From Pirellulales bacterium (GTDB lineage Bacteria; Planctomycetota; Planctomycetia; Pirellulales; UBA7805): a DNA stretch of 39,700 bases. Positions 22,711-32,203 of the stretch are shown here, piece after piece. Where the stretch lies: assembly GCA_029245145.1 (NCBI GenBank), contig JAQWPY010000128.1:1-39700 (forward strand), given 5' to 3'. Positions within the stretch are counted from its first letter, which is position 1. Every line of letters starts with the position of its first letter. The notes beneath the pieces were generated by a model. That model did no database searches. It was not told the origin of the DNA and was given only the letters and a program-made list of their open reading frames with translations. The position numbers and the translations under genes were made by a program.

Positions 22711-23010
22711 ATGGGAAACGAAAAACTGAAACCACTCGATGATCGTGTGGTCGTTGAGTTGGTTGATGCCGAGGAAACCACAGCAGGAGGTATTGTCTTG
22801 CCCGATTCGGCGCAGGAAAAACCACAACTCGGAACCGTCGTGGCGGTCGGTCCCGGTCGGCTGCTCGATAGTGGAAATCGGGGCGAGCTCTCGGTCGGCA
22901 TCGGCGACAAAGTTTATTTTGGTAAATATGGCGGTGTTGATCAGGAACTCAATGGTCGCGAAGTCAAGATTTTGCGTGAAAGCGATATTCTAGCGAAGGT
23001 CGTCGACTAA
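22711..23010 (+). CDS. groES: co-chaperonin GroES
   Basis: '[44 protein letters not shown]', '[11 protein letters not shown]', '[11 protein letters not shown]'. Confidence 0.97.
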   Translation: MGNEKLKPLDDRVVVELVDAEETTAGGIVLPDSAQEKPQLGTVVAVGPGRLLDSGNRGELSVGIGDKVYFGKYGGVDQELNGREVKILRESDILAKVVD

Positions 23011-23078
23011 CTTGTCGTCTAACTCATCGTCTCTGTCATACCAGCAGTAATACAAGTTTTTAAAAAGGAACTTTTGTC

Positions 23079-24698
23079 GTGGCGAAACAATTGATGTTTG
23101 AAGATCAGGCTCGAGCGAAGATGCTCGACGGCGTAGAAAAACTAGCCGATGCGGTAGCAGTCACGATGGGACCTACCGGAAAAAACGTAGTGATCGATAA
23201 ATCGTTCGGCGGACCAACGGTCACGAAAGATGGGGTCACGGTAAGTAAAGAGATCGAACTGGAAGACCCGTTTGAAAATATGGGCGCCAAGTTGGTAAAT
23301 GAGGTGGCAAGTAAAACATCTGATTTGGCTGGCGACGGTACAACCACCGCTACTGTTCTGGCTCGCGCTATCTTTAAAGAGGGTCGCCGCAATGTTGTCG
23401 CGGGCAGTAATCCGATGGCAGTTCGCCGCGGTATCGAAGCCGCGGTCGCCACCGCAGTGGATAAACTGCGAGACCTCTCTCGTCCGGTCGATAGCAAGCA
23501 GGATGTTGCGAATGTGGGCGCCATTAGCGCTAATAACGATATGACGATCGGAAATCTTCTCGCCGATGCGCTCCACAAGGTGGGGCAGGATGGGGTGATT
23601 ACCGTCGAAGAGGGAAAGACGGCCGAAACCACCGTGGAATATGTGGATGGAATGCAATTTGATAAGGGATTTGTGTCTCCTTACTTTATTACCCGACCTG
23701 CCGAACGGGACTGTTTACTGGAAGACGCACTGATTCTTATTTTTGAGAAAAAAATCAGCAACCTTCGTGAATTGGTTCCTGTGCTTGAAAAGGTGGCGCA
23801 GTCAGGAAAGCCGTTGTTGATTATTGCCGAGGATGTCGAGGGTGAGGCGCTGGCTGCACTAGTAGTCAACAAGCTGCGTGGCATTCTCAATGTTTGTGCC
23901 GTGAAAGCGCCCGGGTTTGGAGATCGTCGCAAGGCGATGCTGAGCGATATTGCCACCCTGACGGGTGGGACGATGATCAGCGAAGACCTGGGTCTCAAAT
24001 TAGAAAATCTCGAATTGGAGCAACTAGGCTCAGCCAAGCAGATTACGGTCGACAAAAATAACACGACGATTGTCCGCGGGGCCGGAAAACAGGAAGAGGT
24101 GAGTAAGAGGATTGCACAACTGCGCAATCAGATCGAAGCCTCCGATAGCGACTACGATCGCGAAAAGTTGCAAGAGCGGATGGCAAAATTAACTGGTGGA
24201 GTTGCAGTCATTTCAGTGGGTGCAGGGACCGAAACGGAAATGAAGCAGAAAAAGGCCAGGGTAGAAGACGCCTTGCACGCGACTCGAGCAGCCGTAGAAG
24301 AGGGAATTCTTCCGGGAGGTGGAGTCGCCCTGCTGCGGTGCACCGAATCTATTAAAGCGGTTCGGAGCAAGGTGAAAGGTGATGAAAAAATCGGTGTCGA
24401 TATCGTACTGTGTGCTTTGTCGGCCCCATTGCGGCAAATTGCCGATAATGGCGGGATCGATGGATCTGTGGTGGTTGACGAGGTGTTACAGAAACCGGTC
24501 AACTCGGGCTACGATGCCAAGTCGGGTGAGTATACCGACATGTTCAAAGCGGGGATTACCGATCCGGTAAAGGTCGTGCGAACTGCGTTGGCTAACGCTG
24601 CCAGTATTTCGGCTTTAATGCTGACGACCGAAGCGCTCGTCACCAACTTTGATCAGGAGGACGAAGACAAGAAACGCGTCCAGGGATCGATTGCGTAG
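23079..24698 (+). CDS. groEL: chaperonin GroEL, paralog 2, without GGM tail
   Basis: '[102 protein letters not shown]'; C-terminus '[17 protein letters not shown]'. Confidence 0.97.
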   Translation: MAKQLMFEDQARAKMLDGVEKLADAVAVTMGPTGKNVVIDKSFGGPTVTKDGVTVSKEIELEDPFENMGAKLVNEVASKTSDLAGDGTTTATVLARAIFKEGRRNVVAGSNPMAVRRGIEAAVATAVDKLRDLSRPVDSKQDVANVGAISANNDMTIGNLLADALHKVGQDGVITVEEGKTAETTVEYVDGMQFDKGFVSPYFITRPAERDCLLEDALILIFEKKISNLRELVPVLEKVAQSGKPLLIIAEDVEGEALAALVVNKLRGILNVCAVKAPGFGDRRKAMLSDIATLTGGTMISEDLGLKLENLELEQLGSAKQITVDKNNTTIVRGAGKQEEVSKRIAQLRNQIEASDSDYDREKLQERMAKLTGGVAVISVGAGTETEMKQKKARVEDALHATRAAVEEGILPGGGVALLRCTESIKAVRSKVKGDEKIGVDIVLCALSAPLRQIADNGGIDGSVVVDEVLQKPVNSGYDAKSGEYTDMFKAGITDPVKVVRTALANAASISALMLTTEALVTNFDQEDEDKKRVQGSIA

Positions 24699-24764
24699 TC
24701 GACTGATGGCAAGCGAATCGCGTCGAAGTGCGAGCACCCCGGCGTGACCGTCCGATCGTAAACC

Positions 24765-24796
24765 AGGGCCATTTCTGCGTTGTCGGAAGTGGCCCT
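24765..24796 (+). other. long hairpin in the groEL2-dnaJ intergenic region
   Basis: AGGGCCATTTC-TGCGTTGTCG-GAAGTGGCCCT: 11-bp stem with one G-U wobble, 10-nt loop, no U-tract. Confidence 0.6.
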
Positions 24797-24884
24797 GCCT
24801 GTAGGCGAGACGTCGGTTTAAACCTTCTGGTTCCTTATGGGATTGCCATAGGAACGCATTTGAGCAACCGCATATAATTTTGGT

Positions 24885-26015
24885 ATGAGTACGACGGAAA
24901 AACGGTGCTATTACGAAATTCTCCGCGTCGAACGCACGGCGTCGACAGATGAGATATCGGTTGCGTATCGCCAACTCGCAATCCAATTTCACCCGGATAA
25001 AAATCCCGGAAACGACAAAGCGATCGCGCAATTCAAACAGGCCGCCGAAGCGTTTGAAGTTCTAAGCGATGTCGAGAAGCGATCGCGCTACGATCGTTAT
25101 GGGCATGCCGGTCTTGAGGGGGGCGGCCATCAATTTAATGATTTGGGAGATATTTTCGAAGCCTTCGGCGATATATTTGGCGGGGGTATTTTCGGTGGTT
25201 CGCGACGGGGGGCACGTACCCGTCGCGGTGGCGATATTGAATGCAGTACCACCATCAATCTGTTCGAGGCGGCCAAGGGAATCGACAAAAAGATCTCCTT
25301 TACACGCAGAAGAAGCTGCGACGACTGTCGGGGTAACGGATCAGCAAATGGAACATCCCTCGACACGTGCGACTATTGTGGCGGTCAAGGCCAAGTGATC
25401 CAATCGAGCGGTATTTTGCGAATGCAAACAACCTGCCCATCGTGTCACGGTGCAGGTTCCACGATTCGCGAGCGGTGCACGAGTTGTCGCGGTGAAGGAT
25501 ACTTGCAAGATACCGTGGAATGCGATGTCGCCATCCCCGCGGGAATCGACGACCAGATGCGCATTCGACTCGGTGGACAAGGCCATCCCAGTTCACATGG
25601 GGGCCCGGCCGGAGACCTTTACTGCTTAGTACATGTCGAGGAGCACCCGCTTTTTAACAGACAAGGAAACCACCTCATCTGTCGTGTTCCGATCACTTAT
25701 TCCCAGGCGGCACTTGGAGGGACTATGGACATTCCGACGCTCGATGGACCCGAGGCACTCGAGATCAATGCGGGTACCCAAGCAGGCGAGGTGATCACGC
25801 TCTCCCGACGGGGGATGCCCGATCCGCGTGGACGCAGGCCGGGAGATTTACACGTACAGCTTGATATTGATGTGCCCGCAAAATTATCGGAGGAGCAAGA
25901 GTCACTGATTCGAGAACTGGCGAAGTTGGAAGATTCCAACGTGACACCTCACCGAGAAAGTTTTTTGGAAAAACTTAAGGGCTACTTTGTGAATCCGTCG
26001 CACGAAAATCATTAA
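24885..26015 (+). CDS. dnaJ: chaperone protein DnaJ
   Basis: J-domain '[36 protein letters not shown]', G/F region, four zinc motifs [32 protein letters not shown]. Confidence 0.97.
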   Translation: MSTTEKRCYYEILRVERTASTDEISVAYRQLAIQFHPDKNPGNDKAIAQFKQAAEAFEVLSDVEKRSRYDRYGHAGLEGGGHQFNDLGDIFEAFGDIFGGGIFGGSRRGARTRRGGDIECSTTINLFEAAKGIDKKISFTRRRSCDDCRGNGSANGTSLDTCDYCGGQGQVIQSSGILRMQTTCPSCHGAGSTIRERCTSCRGEGYLQDTVECDVAIPAGIDDQMRIRLGGQGHPSSHGGPAGDLYCLVHVEEHPLFNRQGNHLICRVPITYSQAALGGTMDIPTLDGPEALEINAGTQAGEVITLSRRGMPDPRGRRPGDLHVQLDIDVPAKLSEEQESLIRELAKLEDSNVTPHRESFLEKLKGYFVNPSHENH

Positions 26016-26069
26016 CAATAAGTCGACAGGAAAGCAGTCGTTCTACACTAGCGATCGGGGAGTTTTACA

Positions 26070-26630
26070 GTGAATGATAATCCTGAAAACAAGATAGAAC
26101 AGGATGAAAATCCCGTAGAAGAATCTCTCTCACCCGAGATGGCACTTGATCCAGAGGCAACACTCACGCTCTCGGAGGCTGAGCGTCGTCAACTGGAACT
26201 TCTCGACGCTAACAATCGCGCCCTGCGGGCACAAGCGGATCTGGAGAATTATCGCAAGCGTGTGCAGCGGGAACGTCAGCAAGACAGTCGCTATGCCCTC
26301 ATGCCGTTTCTTCGGGATCTCTTGCCTGTGGTGGACAACATTCAGCGGGCGATCAAAGCCGCGGAGGAAAACCAAGAAGCGGCATCACTACTTGAAGGAT
26401 TTAAGCTTGTGGAACAACAGTTGCAATCCTCGCTTCTCCAGCACGGTTGCGAACCTATTCTGGCAGTTGGTAAGGCATTCGATCCGAATTTGCACGAAGC
26501 GGTTTCTCAAACGCCCAGCAATGAATACGACGCAGGTAAGGTTGTGATGGAGACCGCCGTAGGATATCAACTGCACGACCGAGTGGTTCGTCCGAGTCAA
26601 GTCATTGTTTCAACGGGCTCAAAGGAATAA
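26070..26630 (+). CDS. grpE: nucleotide exchange factor GrpE
   Basis: 'RAQADLENYRKRVQRERQQDSRYALMPFLRDLLPVVDNIQRAI', 'LEGFKLVEQQLQSSLLQHGCEPI', 'FDPNLHEAVSQ', 'YQLHDRVVRPSQVIVS'. GTG start. Confidence 0.94.
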   Translation: MNDNPENKIEQDENPVEESLSPEMALDPEATLTLSEAERRQLELLDANNRALRAQADLENYRKRVQRERQQDSRYALMPFLRDLLPVVDNIQRAIKAAEENQEAASLLEGFKLVEQQLQSSLLQHGCEPILAVGKAFDPNLHEAVSQTPSNEYDAGKVVMETAVGYQLHDRVVRPSQVIVSTGSKE

Positions 26631-26650
26631 GATCGCGAAAGATTTCTCTT

Positions 26651-26962
26651 ATGCCAACCTACGATTATCAATGCGACGCGTGCGGCCATGCATTCGAGTT
26701 ATTTCAGGGAATAAACGAAAGCGTCAAAAAGAAATGTCCGGAATGTAAAAAACTAAAATTACGTCGACTCTTCGGTACCGGTGCGGCTATTGTTTTTAAG
26801 GGATCGGGATTTTATGAGACTGATTACCGAAGCGAATCGTACAAAAAAGGTGCTGCGGCAGCGAAGAAAGATAAAGAAAAAAAGAACGATTCGGATAAAA
26901 AATCTTCAGCAAAATCGGATGGAAATAAGGGAAACTCGTCAGGAGGAAAGCAGTCAACCTAG
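26651..26962 (+). CDS. FmdB family zinc ribbon protein
   Basis: 'MPTYDYQCDACGHAFELFQGINESVKKKCPECKKLKLRRLFGTGAAIVFKGSGFYETDYRSESYKKG', then a Lys/Ser-rich tail. Confidence 0.92.
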   Translation: MPTYDYQCDACGHAFELFQGINESVKKKCPECKKLKLRRLFGTGAAIVFKGSGFYETDYRSESYKKGAAAAKKDKEKKNDSDKKSSAKSDGNKGNSSGGKQST

Positions 26963-27043
26963 CACCATTTTCTCAGATTGTCCGTCGCGCGGCAGAGAAA
27001 ATGGTCTCACGGTTTTAGTCGGCTGCAATGAAGGAAACAGTCG

Positions 27044-27220
27044 ATGTCGAGCGTTATGTGCCCTATATGCAGAGGAGATTTTGAAGCCAGTCTCTCCATC
27101 TCGCTGCCTTTTTGTAGCGAGCGATGTCGCCAAGTCGACTTGGGAAGATGGTTCGGAGAAGATTATGGATTCCCTCGGGAGGAAAGTTCTGAGAGCGAGC
27201 AAGAACCGGAAATAAACTAA
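27044..27220 (+). CDS. yacG: DNA gyrase inhibitor YacG family zinc-binding protein (58 aa, below the ORF-track length cut-off)
   Basis: Own translation: MSSVMCPICRGDFEASLSISLPFCSERCRQVDLGRWFGEDYGFPREESSESEQEPEIN*. CPxC...FCSERCRxxDLGRWxxExYxxP is the YacG signature; SD-like aagga 8 nt upstream. Confidence 0.88.
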   Translation: MSSVMCPICRGDFEASLSISLPFCSERCRQVDLGRWFGEDYGFPREESSESEQEPEIN

Positions 27221-27361
27221 TTTTTCGGCCCGATGGTCGCGAGTTTTCTGGTTGCATCACCATGGTCGCTTGAGTCATAATTGGTGCCCGGCGGGGCTAT
27301 TTGACCCTAGACTCAAGCGATCAACCAAAAATTCTCACTTCGCACAGGGGGTGATCCGAAG

Positions 27362-28639
27362 ATGGCAGAAAATTCGGGCGCTAAGCCAGTACGAGATTGG
27401 CAAGAAACCTTCCCGTGGCTCCTTCTTTTTCGAGCGGCGCGACCCGCGATGGGATTTCGTGTGCTGCTGGTCGCCGCCCTTGGCCTAGTGACCATGATAG
27501 CCGGTTGGCGTCAATGTTGGCGCATGGTCGCACCCAGTCTCGACGATGCCTCGGGCAAAATGGTGATCAAGGATCCAGTGATGGCCCAACTTGCTGGCCG
27601 ATATAACGGGACGTCTGCCGAGGGTGTGGTACCTCCCTGGCCGTGGCAGATCGATGCTGCGGGAAACGAATTGTATCCACAATTTTTTGGCAAAGGTGCG
27701 CTGGGAGACTATAGCGAAGTTCCACTGATCGGTCAATTTTTAGGCATTGCGGAGGCCACGGCGACGGAACTCACCTTCCCGTTTCAGATGTTGTTTCATG
27801 AAGAACTCACCTATCGTGGCCTGGCCTATGCTCTGGTCTGTTGCGGCTGGGCCATCATCATCTGGGGATACTTTGGCGCGATCATTTCGCGGCTGGTCGC
27901 GGTGAAACTGACCCAGGATGAGACCATTAGTTTGAAGGCAGCCGGTGGCTTTGCCCGCAAGCGGTGTTGTTCTTACATGGCTGCTCCGCTGCTTCCTCTT
28001 TTGGGTGTGTTCGGCTTAGGTATTCCCATTGCAGGACTCGGCCTCATTTCCCATTTCGATGTGGGTATTTTCGTCGCCGGTCTGATCTGGCCCCTCGTTT
28101 TATGCGTCGGATTTTTAATGGCAGTTCTTTTATTGGGTCTCATATTTGGATGGCCCTTGATGTTCTCTACCATCAGTACGGAGGGGACCGATGCTTTCGA
28201 TGCGATAAGTCGCAGTTACGCTTACGTCTTTCAGCGTCCGTTCCATTATTTGTTTTATACCATTCTGATCACCATTATCGGGGGATTGGGATCGCTCGTG
28301 CTGCACGGCATCATGAACCTGCTCGTACACGCTACGACCTGGGCCTTTGCGTGGGGTCTGGATCCGGAGAGAAAAATTTTACTTTTTGCCGGCGATTTAA
28401 ATTCGAGTTTTGGCAACTGGGGTTATCACCTGATTCTCTTTTGGCAAGGGTTTTTGCAAACGCTGCTCACCTCCTTTGCTGTGGCATTCCTTTTCAGCGG
28501 CATGACAGCCGTCTATTTGTTACTTAGGCGGCATGTCGATGGTGTTGAGCTTGATGAGGTTCAACTTGATCAAGAGGGACAATACGATTTGCCGGCGCTC
28601 TCGGAGGGGAGTATCGAGGCTGACGGTGCCGAATCATAG
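27362..28639 (+). CDS. conserved polytopic membrane protein of unknown function
   Basis: 425 aa with several hydrophobic helices, e.g. 'VLLVAALGLVTMIAGW', 'LVCCGWAIIIWGYFGAIIS', 'MAVLLLGLIFGWPLMFSTIS', 'LLTSFAVAFLFSGMTAVYLLL'. Confidence 0.7.
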   Translation: MAENSGAKPVRDWQETFPWLLLFRAARPAMGFRVLLVAALGLVTMIAGWRQCWRMVAPSLDDASGKMVIKDPVMAQLAGRYNGTSAEGVVPPWPWQIDAAGNELYPQFFGKGALGDYSEVPLIGQFLGIAEATATELTFPFQMLFHEELTYRGLAYALVCCGWAIIIWGYFGAIISRLVAVKLTQDETISLKAAGGFARKRCCSYMAAPLLPLLGVFGLGIPIAGLGLISHFDVGIFVAGLIWPLVLCVGFLMAVLLLGLIFGWPLMFSTISTEGTDAFDAISRSYAYVFQRPFHYLFYTILITIIGGLGSLVLHGIMNLLVHATTWAFAWGLDPERKILLFAGDLNSSFGNWGYHLILFWQGFLQTLLTSFAVAFLFSGMTAVYLLLRRHVDGVELDEVQLDQEGQYDLPALSEGSIEADGAES

Positions 28640-28672
28640 CAGAATACTTAAGAATCACCTTGCGATTGTATC

Positions 28673-28735
28673 CAGCCCGTTGCCACCTGTCGGTGGAGCC
28701 CTAAAATAGATCGTTTCACGAAGCAAAACGGGCTG
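28673..28735 (+). other. 9-nt inverted repeat linking the tRNA-Pro leader to its 5' acceptor strand
   Basis: CAGCCCGTT at 28673-28681 is the exact reverse complement of AACGGGCTG at 28727-28735; encloses CCACC-TGTC-GGTGG (28683-28696). Confidence 0.7.
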
Positions 28736-28803
28736 TAGCTCAGCTTGGCTAGAGCGCTGCGTTCGGGACGCAGAGGTCGTAGGTTCAAATCCTATCAGCC
28801 CGA
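28729..28803 (+). tRNA. tRNA-Pro(CGG)
   Basis: Acceptor CGGGCTG/CAGCCCG, D-arm region tagctcagcttggctagagc, anticodon arm CTGCG-TTCGGGA-CGCAG (anticodon CGG), T-arm GTAGG-TTCAAAT-CCTAT, discriminator A; CCA not encoded. Confidence 0.92.
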
Positions 28804-28849
28804 CTCTCAAGTCGGTCGTCGTAATGATGTTCTGCCCGGGAAGAAAGCG

Positions 28850-30025
28850 TTATCGACGATTGCGATCGATTGCCACTTGCATCATTCCCTCGAGCTTATC
28901 ACACGCATTCTTCCATGTGAGGTGTGTCACTTGTTCGGACCAAACATGGGAGGGCAGACGTTTGTTTAAGGCCAACGAGAGACAGCGGCCGATACCATGA
29001 CGATCGCCGATTGGTGCCAAAAATTCTGGTAAATTTTTTAGAATTTCCGCCGATCCATAAGTTTTTGTGGCAACGACCGGTAGCCCCGACGCCAGAGCCT
29101 CAAGAACCACATTCGGGCGGCCCTCACGCGAACTCGTGATGAGTAAAACATCGGCGGCGCGATACCACAGGGCGAGCCGCTCTTGTTCGATTTCATTTAA
29201 AATAAATATCCGATCCCGCAACAGGCTCTGAGAAATTTTGTCTCGCAATTTATTTTCCATTCGCCCTTGGCCAATAAATACAAGTTGCGCATCACGATCC
29301 GTTCCCTCGAGAAAGGATTCGAGCGCCAGTAAGGGCCGCTTTCTTCCGATGAGATGCCCCACAACCAGCACAATCGGTCTATCCGATGAGATACCCAGTG
29401 TCTTGCGGGCCAGCGACTGATCCCCTGGATGGAAAATGGACATATCCACACCGTTCGGTGTGAGCATTCCCCGATTCGGAATATTTCCTAGTTCGTCGAG
29501 TCGATCGACGAGGTTCTGCGAAACACCACACCAGTTGCCCGAAGAAGCCAAACATTCTTGGAGTTCTCGTCGCAGAAACGGGTAGCGCGGAATCTGCGTG
29601 ACATCGCTACCCCTGCCATGAACGACGACCGGGATATCCTCACAAAGAAACTGGATCGTTTTTGCCGCAGGCCAGGCATAATCACAAACAACAATATCAG
29701 GGCGCGGATTTAGTTTATGTATAAACCGGGCGGCAACCTTTCCAAATCGCTGTGCATTCGTTACCGGTTTACGGGGGATATGAAAATAAGAGGGCCGATA
29801 GACGGTAAAGTCGTTGCGATCTTCTTTTCGCGGCGCACGACTTTCCATTACTCGCTCCCCACCCAAAAGCAGGTCAAATGGGGCAGGAGGTGTCCGCGGT
29901 AGTGGTTGGATGATTTTTATATCATGATCGCGCTTCGCCATCGCGTGCCAGCGATGCTTCACAAAGATCCCGTGGTAGGGTCTCGCGGGGGTCGGAAACA
30001 GCGAAGTGAGAACGGCAGTGTGCAT
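28850..30025 (-). CDS. glycosyltransferase family 4-type (GT-B) protein
   Basis: 'TSLFPTPARPYHGIFVKHRWHAMAKR', 'VVVHGRGSDV', 'LTPNGVDMSIFHPGD', 'RPIVLVVGHLIGRKRPLLALESF', 'SREGRPNVVLEALASGLPVVATKTYGSAEIL'. Start chosen at MHTAVLTS; ORF track begins at 30073. Confidence 0.93.
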   Translation of the reverse strand: MHTAVLTSLFPTPARPYHGIFVKHRWHAMAKRDHDIKIIQPLPRTPPAPFDLLLGGERVMESRAPRKEDRNDFTVYRPSYFHIPRKPVTNAQRFGKVAARFIHKLNPRPDIVVCDYAWPAAKTIQFLCEDIPVVVHGRGSDVTQIPRYPFLRRELQECLASSGNWCGVSQNLVDRLDELGNIPNRGMLTPNGVDMSIFHPGDQSLARKTLGISSDRPIVLVVGHLIGRKRPLLALESFLEGTDRDAQLVFIGQGRMENKLRDKISQSLLRDRIFILNEIEQERLALWYRAADVLLITSSREGRPNVVLEALASGLPVVATKTYGSAEILKNLPEFLAPIGDRHGIGRCLSLALNKRLPSHVWSEQVTHLTWKNACDKLEGMMQVAIDRNRR

Positions 30026-30259
30026 GGCACAACTTTCGCAGCGCGGAACAACGAATGTTCGATGGATTAGCAATCCCCATCTTAAACCAATAAACGGGAC
30101 ATCTGTATTCTAAGTAGATAGGTTGCGCGATGATACGAGGAACCCGCTAAAAATTGCGAAATTCAATGTAAAATCAGTCATTGTTTGTGTTCCACAAGGG
30201 TTTAGGGTGACACCAATGCCAGTCGCACCACCCTTGCATGGTGATCAGCCACAGGGCCA

Positions 30260-32203
30260 TCAAGCGAGTTCGGCTCGTGAAGAGAACGCCTCGAGGGACT
30301 CTGGGTTGGACAATGCATCTAGGTTGTCGATCGGTTGTCCGTGGATTGCGTTGCGGACGGCCAACTCCGCCGTTTTCCCGCTACGTGTTTTTGGAATGTC
30401 AGACACTGCGAGAATAACTGCCGGAACATGGCGGGGACTGGCATCACTTCGCAGCCTCTGACAAATGTTTTGTCGAAGTGCCTTATCGAGCTTAGCTCCC
30501 TGACCAAGTTGCACAAAAAGCACAACCCGCGTATCCCCTTTCCAATCTTGTCCGACCGCCACACAGTCGACCACCTGTGGAATTTTCATTACTTGTGCAT
30601 AGATTTCAGCCGTGCCTATCCGGACTCCCCCGGAATTCAAAATCGCATCACTCCGCCCATAAATTACCATTCCTCCCTCATTAGTGAGTAAAGCAAAATC
30701 TCCGTGGCACCATACGTTTGGATAGCGTGCGAAGTACGCGTCTCTGTATCGCTGACTCTCGTGATCACGCCAAAATCCGACCGGCATCGAAGGAAATGGC
30801 TTGGTGCAAACCAACTCCCCTTTCTCCTTGCGGATCGGCTTGCCTGCTGAGTCGAAAATATCGCACGCCATTCCGAGGCCGCGGCATTGTAATTCGCCAC
30901 GACGGACCGGAAGGTTCGGGTTTCCCAGCGAGAAGCAAGAAACAATATCGGTGCCACCGGAAATCGACGAGAGGCAAAGGTCGGATTTAATATTCTTATA
31001 AACATACTCAAAGCTCTCAGCCGAAAGCGGCGAGCCGGTGGAGAGCACAGTACGCAACGCGCTTAGCGGATATTTTTCCTTTGGCACGAGCCCCGCTTTC
31101 TCGATTGCTGCCAAGTAGCTGGCACTCGTACCAAAGATGCTAATTTTCTCCTGATCGGCCATGCCAAACAACACATCCACATCGGGCTTGGTTGGCGATC
31201 CGTCGTAGAGAACGATTGTCGCTTCACTCGCCAGCCCACTAACCAACCAGTTCCACATCATCCAACCACAAGTGGTGAAATAGAAAATCTTATTTCCAGC
31301 CTGTAAATCGGTATGCAGCTGATGTTCTTTTAAATGCTGTAGGAGTGTACCCCCCGCGCTATGCACAATGCATTTTGGCCTACCTGTGGTACCAGATGAA
31401 TAAAGAATATAGAGAGGATGATTGAAGGGGAGCGATTCGAATTCAATGGGCAACTCACATTTTGGAACATCGTTCCAAAATATGAAGTTAGTTCCCTGTT
31501 CGCACTCAGGAGTCGGAGAGAGATAGGGAACTACGACAATCTTTCGGATCGACTCAATCTGTTCAAGCAATTGCTGAACTTTAGGTAGGAGCTGAAAAGA
31601 TTTTCCACCATAGGTATACCCGTCGGCCACCAAAAGAATGGTCGGTTCAATTTGTCCCAGTCGCTCGACCACCGCTTGGGTCCCAAAATCGGGCGAGCAA
31701 GAAGAAAACGTCGCGCCGACCGTAGCCGCGGCGAGAAGCATGACAACCGTTTCTGGAATGTTTGGTGTCCATGCAGCCACACGATCGCCAGGTGCGATCC
31801 CGCACTGCCGTAGCCACTGTGCAAGGCGGGCGACCTCGTAGCGTAATGTCGAAAAGGTCATCTCTCGCCGCTCGCCGCGCTCATTCCGAAAGAGGATTGC
31901 TACGTCAGCATCTTTCCCGACGAGAAGATTTTCGGCAAAGTTTAATTCTGCGCCCTCAAACCATCGGGCGCCGGGCATCTTATGACCATCGACGAGCACC
32001 TGTTCCCAGGAACACCTCGCGCTGACTCCGCAGAAATCCCAGACTGCGGGCCAAAATTTTTCAGGATAGTCGACCGACCATTGCCATAAAGATGAATAAT
32101 TGGAAAACGATTGTCCCGTTTTGCTTTCGACTGTTTTTGTGAAAGCGGTAAGCCGTGTTGCCTCTCTTTGCGCCGCGCTCGGTTCCCAGAGAATCGAATT
32201 CAT
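30260..32203 (-). CDS. acetoacetate--CoA ligase (acetoacetyl-CoA synthetase)
   Basis: 'FPAVWDF'-like region 'KFWPAVWDFCGV', 'PGARWFEGAELNFAENLL', 'YILYSSGTTGRPKCIVHSAGGTLLQHLKEHQLHTDLQAGNKIFYFTTCGWMMWNWLVSGLASEATIVLYDGSP', 'SSISGGTDIVSCF', 'KTRSGKTAELAVRNAIHG'. Confidence 0.93.
   Translation of the reverse strand: MNSILWEPSAAQREATRLTAFTKTVESKTGQSFSNYSSLWQWSVDYPEKFWPAVWDFCGVSARCSWEQVLVDGHKMPGARWFEGAELNFAENLLVGKDADVAILFRNERGERREMTFSTLRYEVARLAQWLRQCGIAPGDRVAAWTPNIPETVVMLLAAATVGATFSSCSPDFGTQAVVERLGQIEPTILLVADGYTYGGKSFQLLPKVQQLLEQIESIRKIVVVPYLSPTPECEQGTNFIFWNDVPKCELPIEFESLPFNHPLYILYSSGTTGRPKCIVHSAGGTLLQHLKEHQLHTDLQAGNKIFYFTTCGWMMWNWLVSGLASEATIVLYDGSPTKPDVDVLFGMADQEKISIFGTSASYLAAIEKAGLVPKEKYPLSALRTVLSTGSPLSAESFEYVYKNIKSDLCLSSISGGTDIVSCFSLGNPNLPVRRGELQCRGLGMACDIFDSAGKPIRKEKGELVCTKPFPSMPVGFWRDHESQRYRDAYFARYPNVWCHGDFALLTNEGGMVIYGRSDAILNSGGVRIGTAEIYAQVMKIPQVVDCVAVGQDWKGDTRVVLFVQLGQGAKLDKALRQNICQRLRSDASPRHVPAVILAVSDIPKTRSGKTAELAVRNAIHGQPIDNLDALSNPESLEAFSSRAELA

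Noticed and set aside
26954-27202. 82-aa minus-strand ORF antisense to yacG
   Set aside because: No domain; explained by the yacG gene on the opposite strand.
26781-27215. 144-aa plus-strand ORF overlapping fmdB
   Set aside because: Out of frame with both fmdB and yacG, low-complexity Lys/Arg stretch, no recognisable domain; the real gene here is yacG at 27044-27220.
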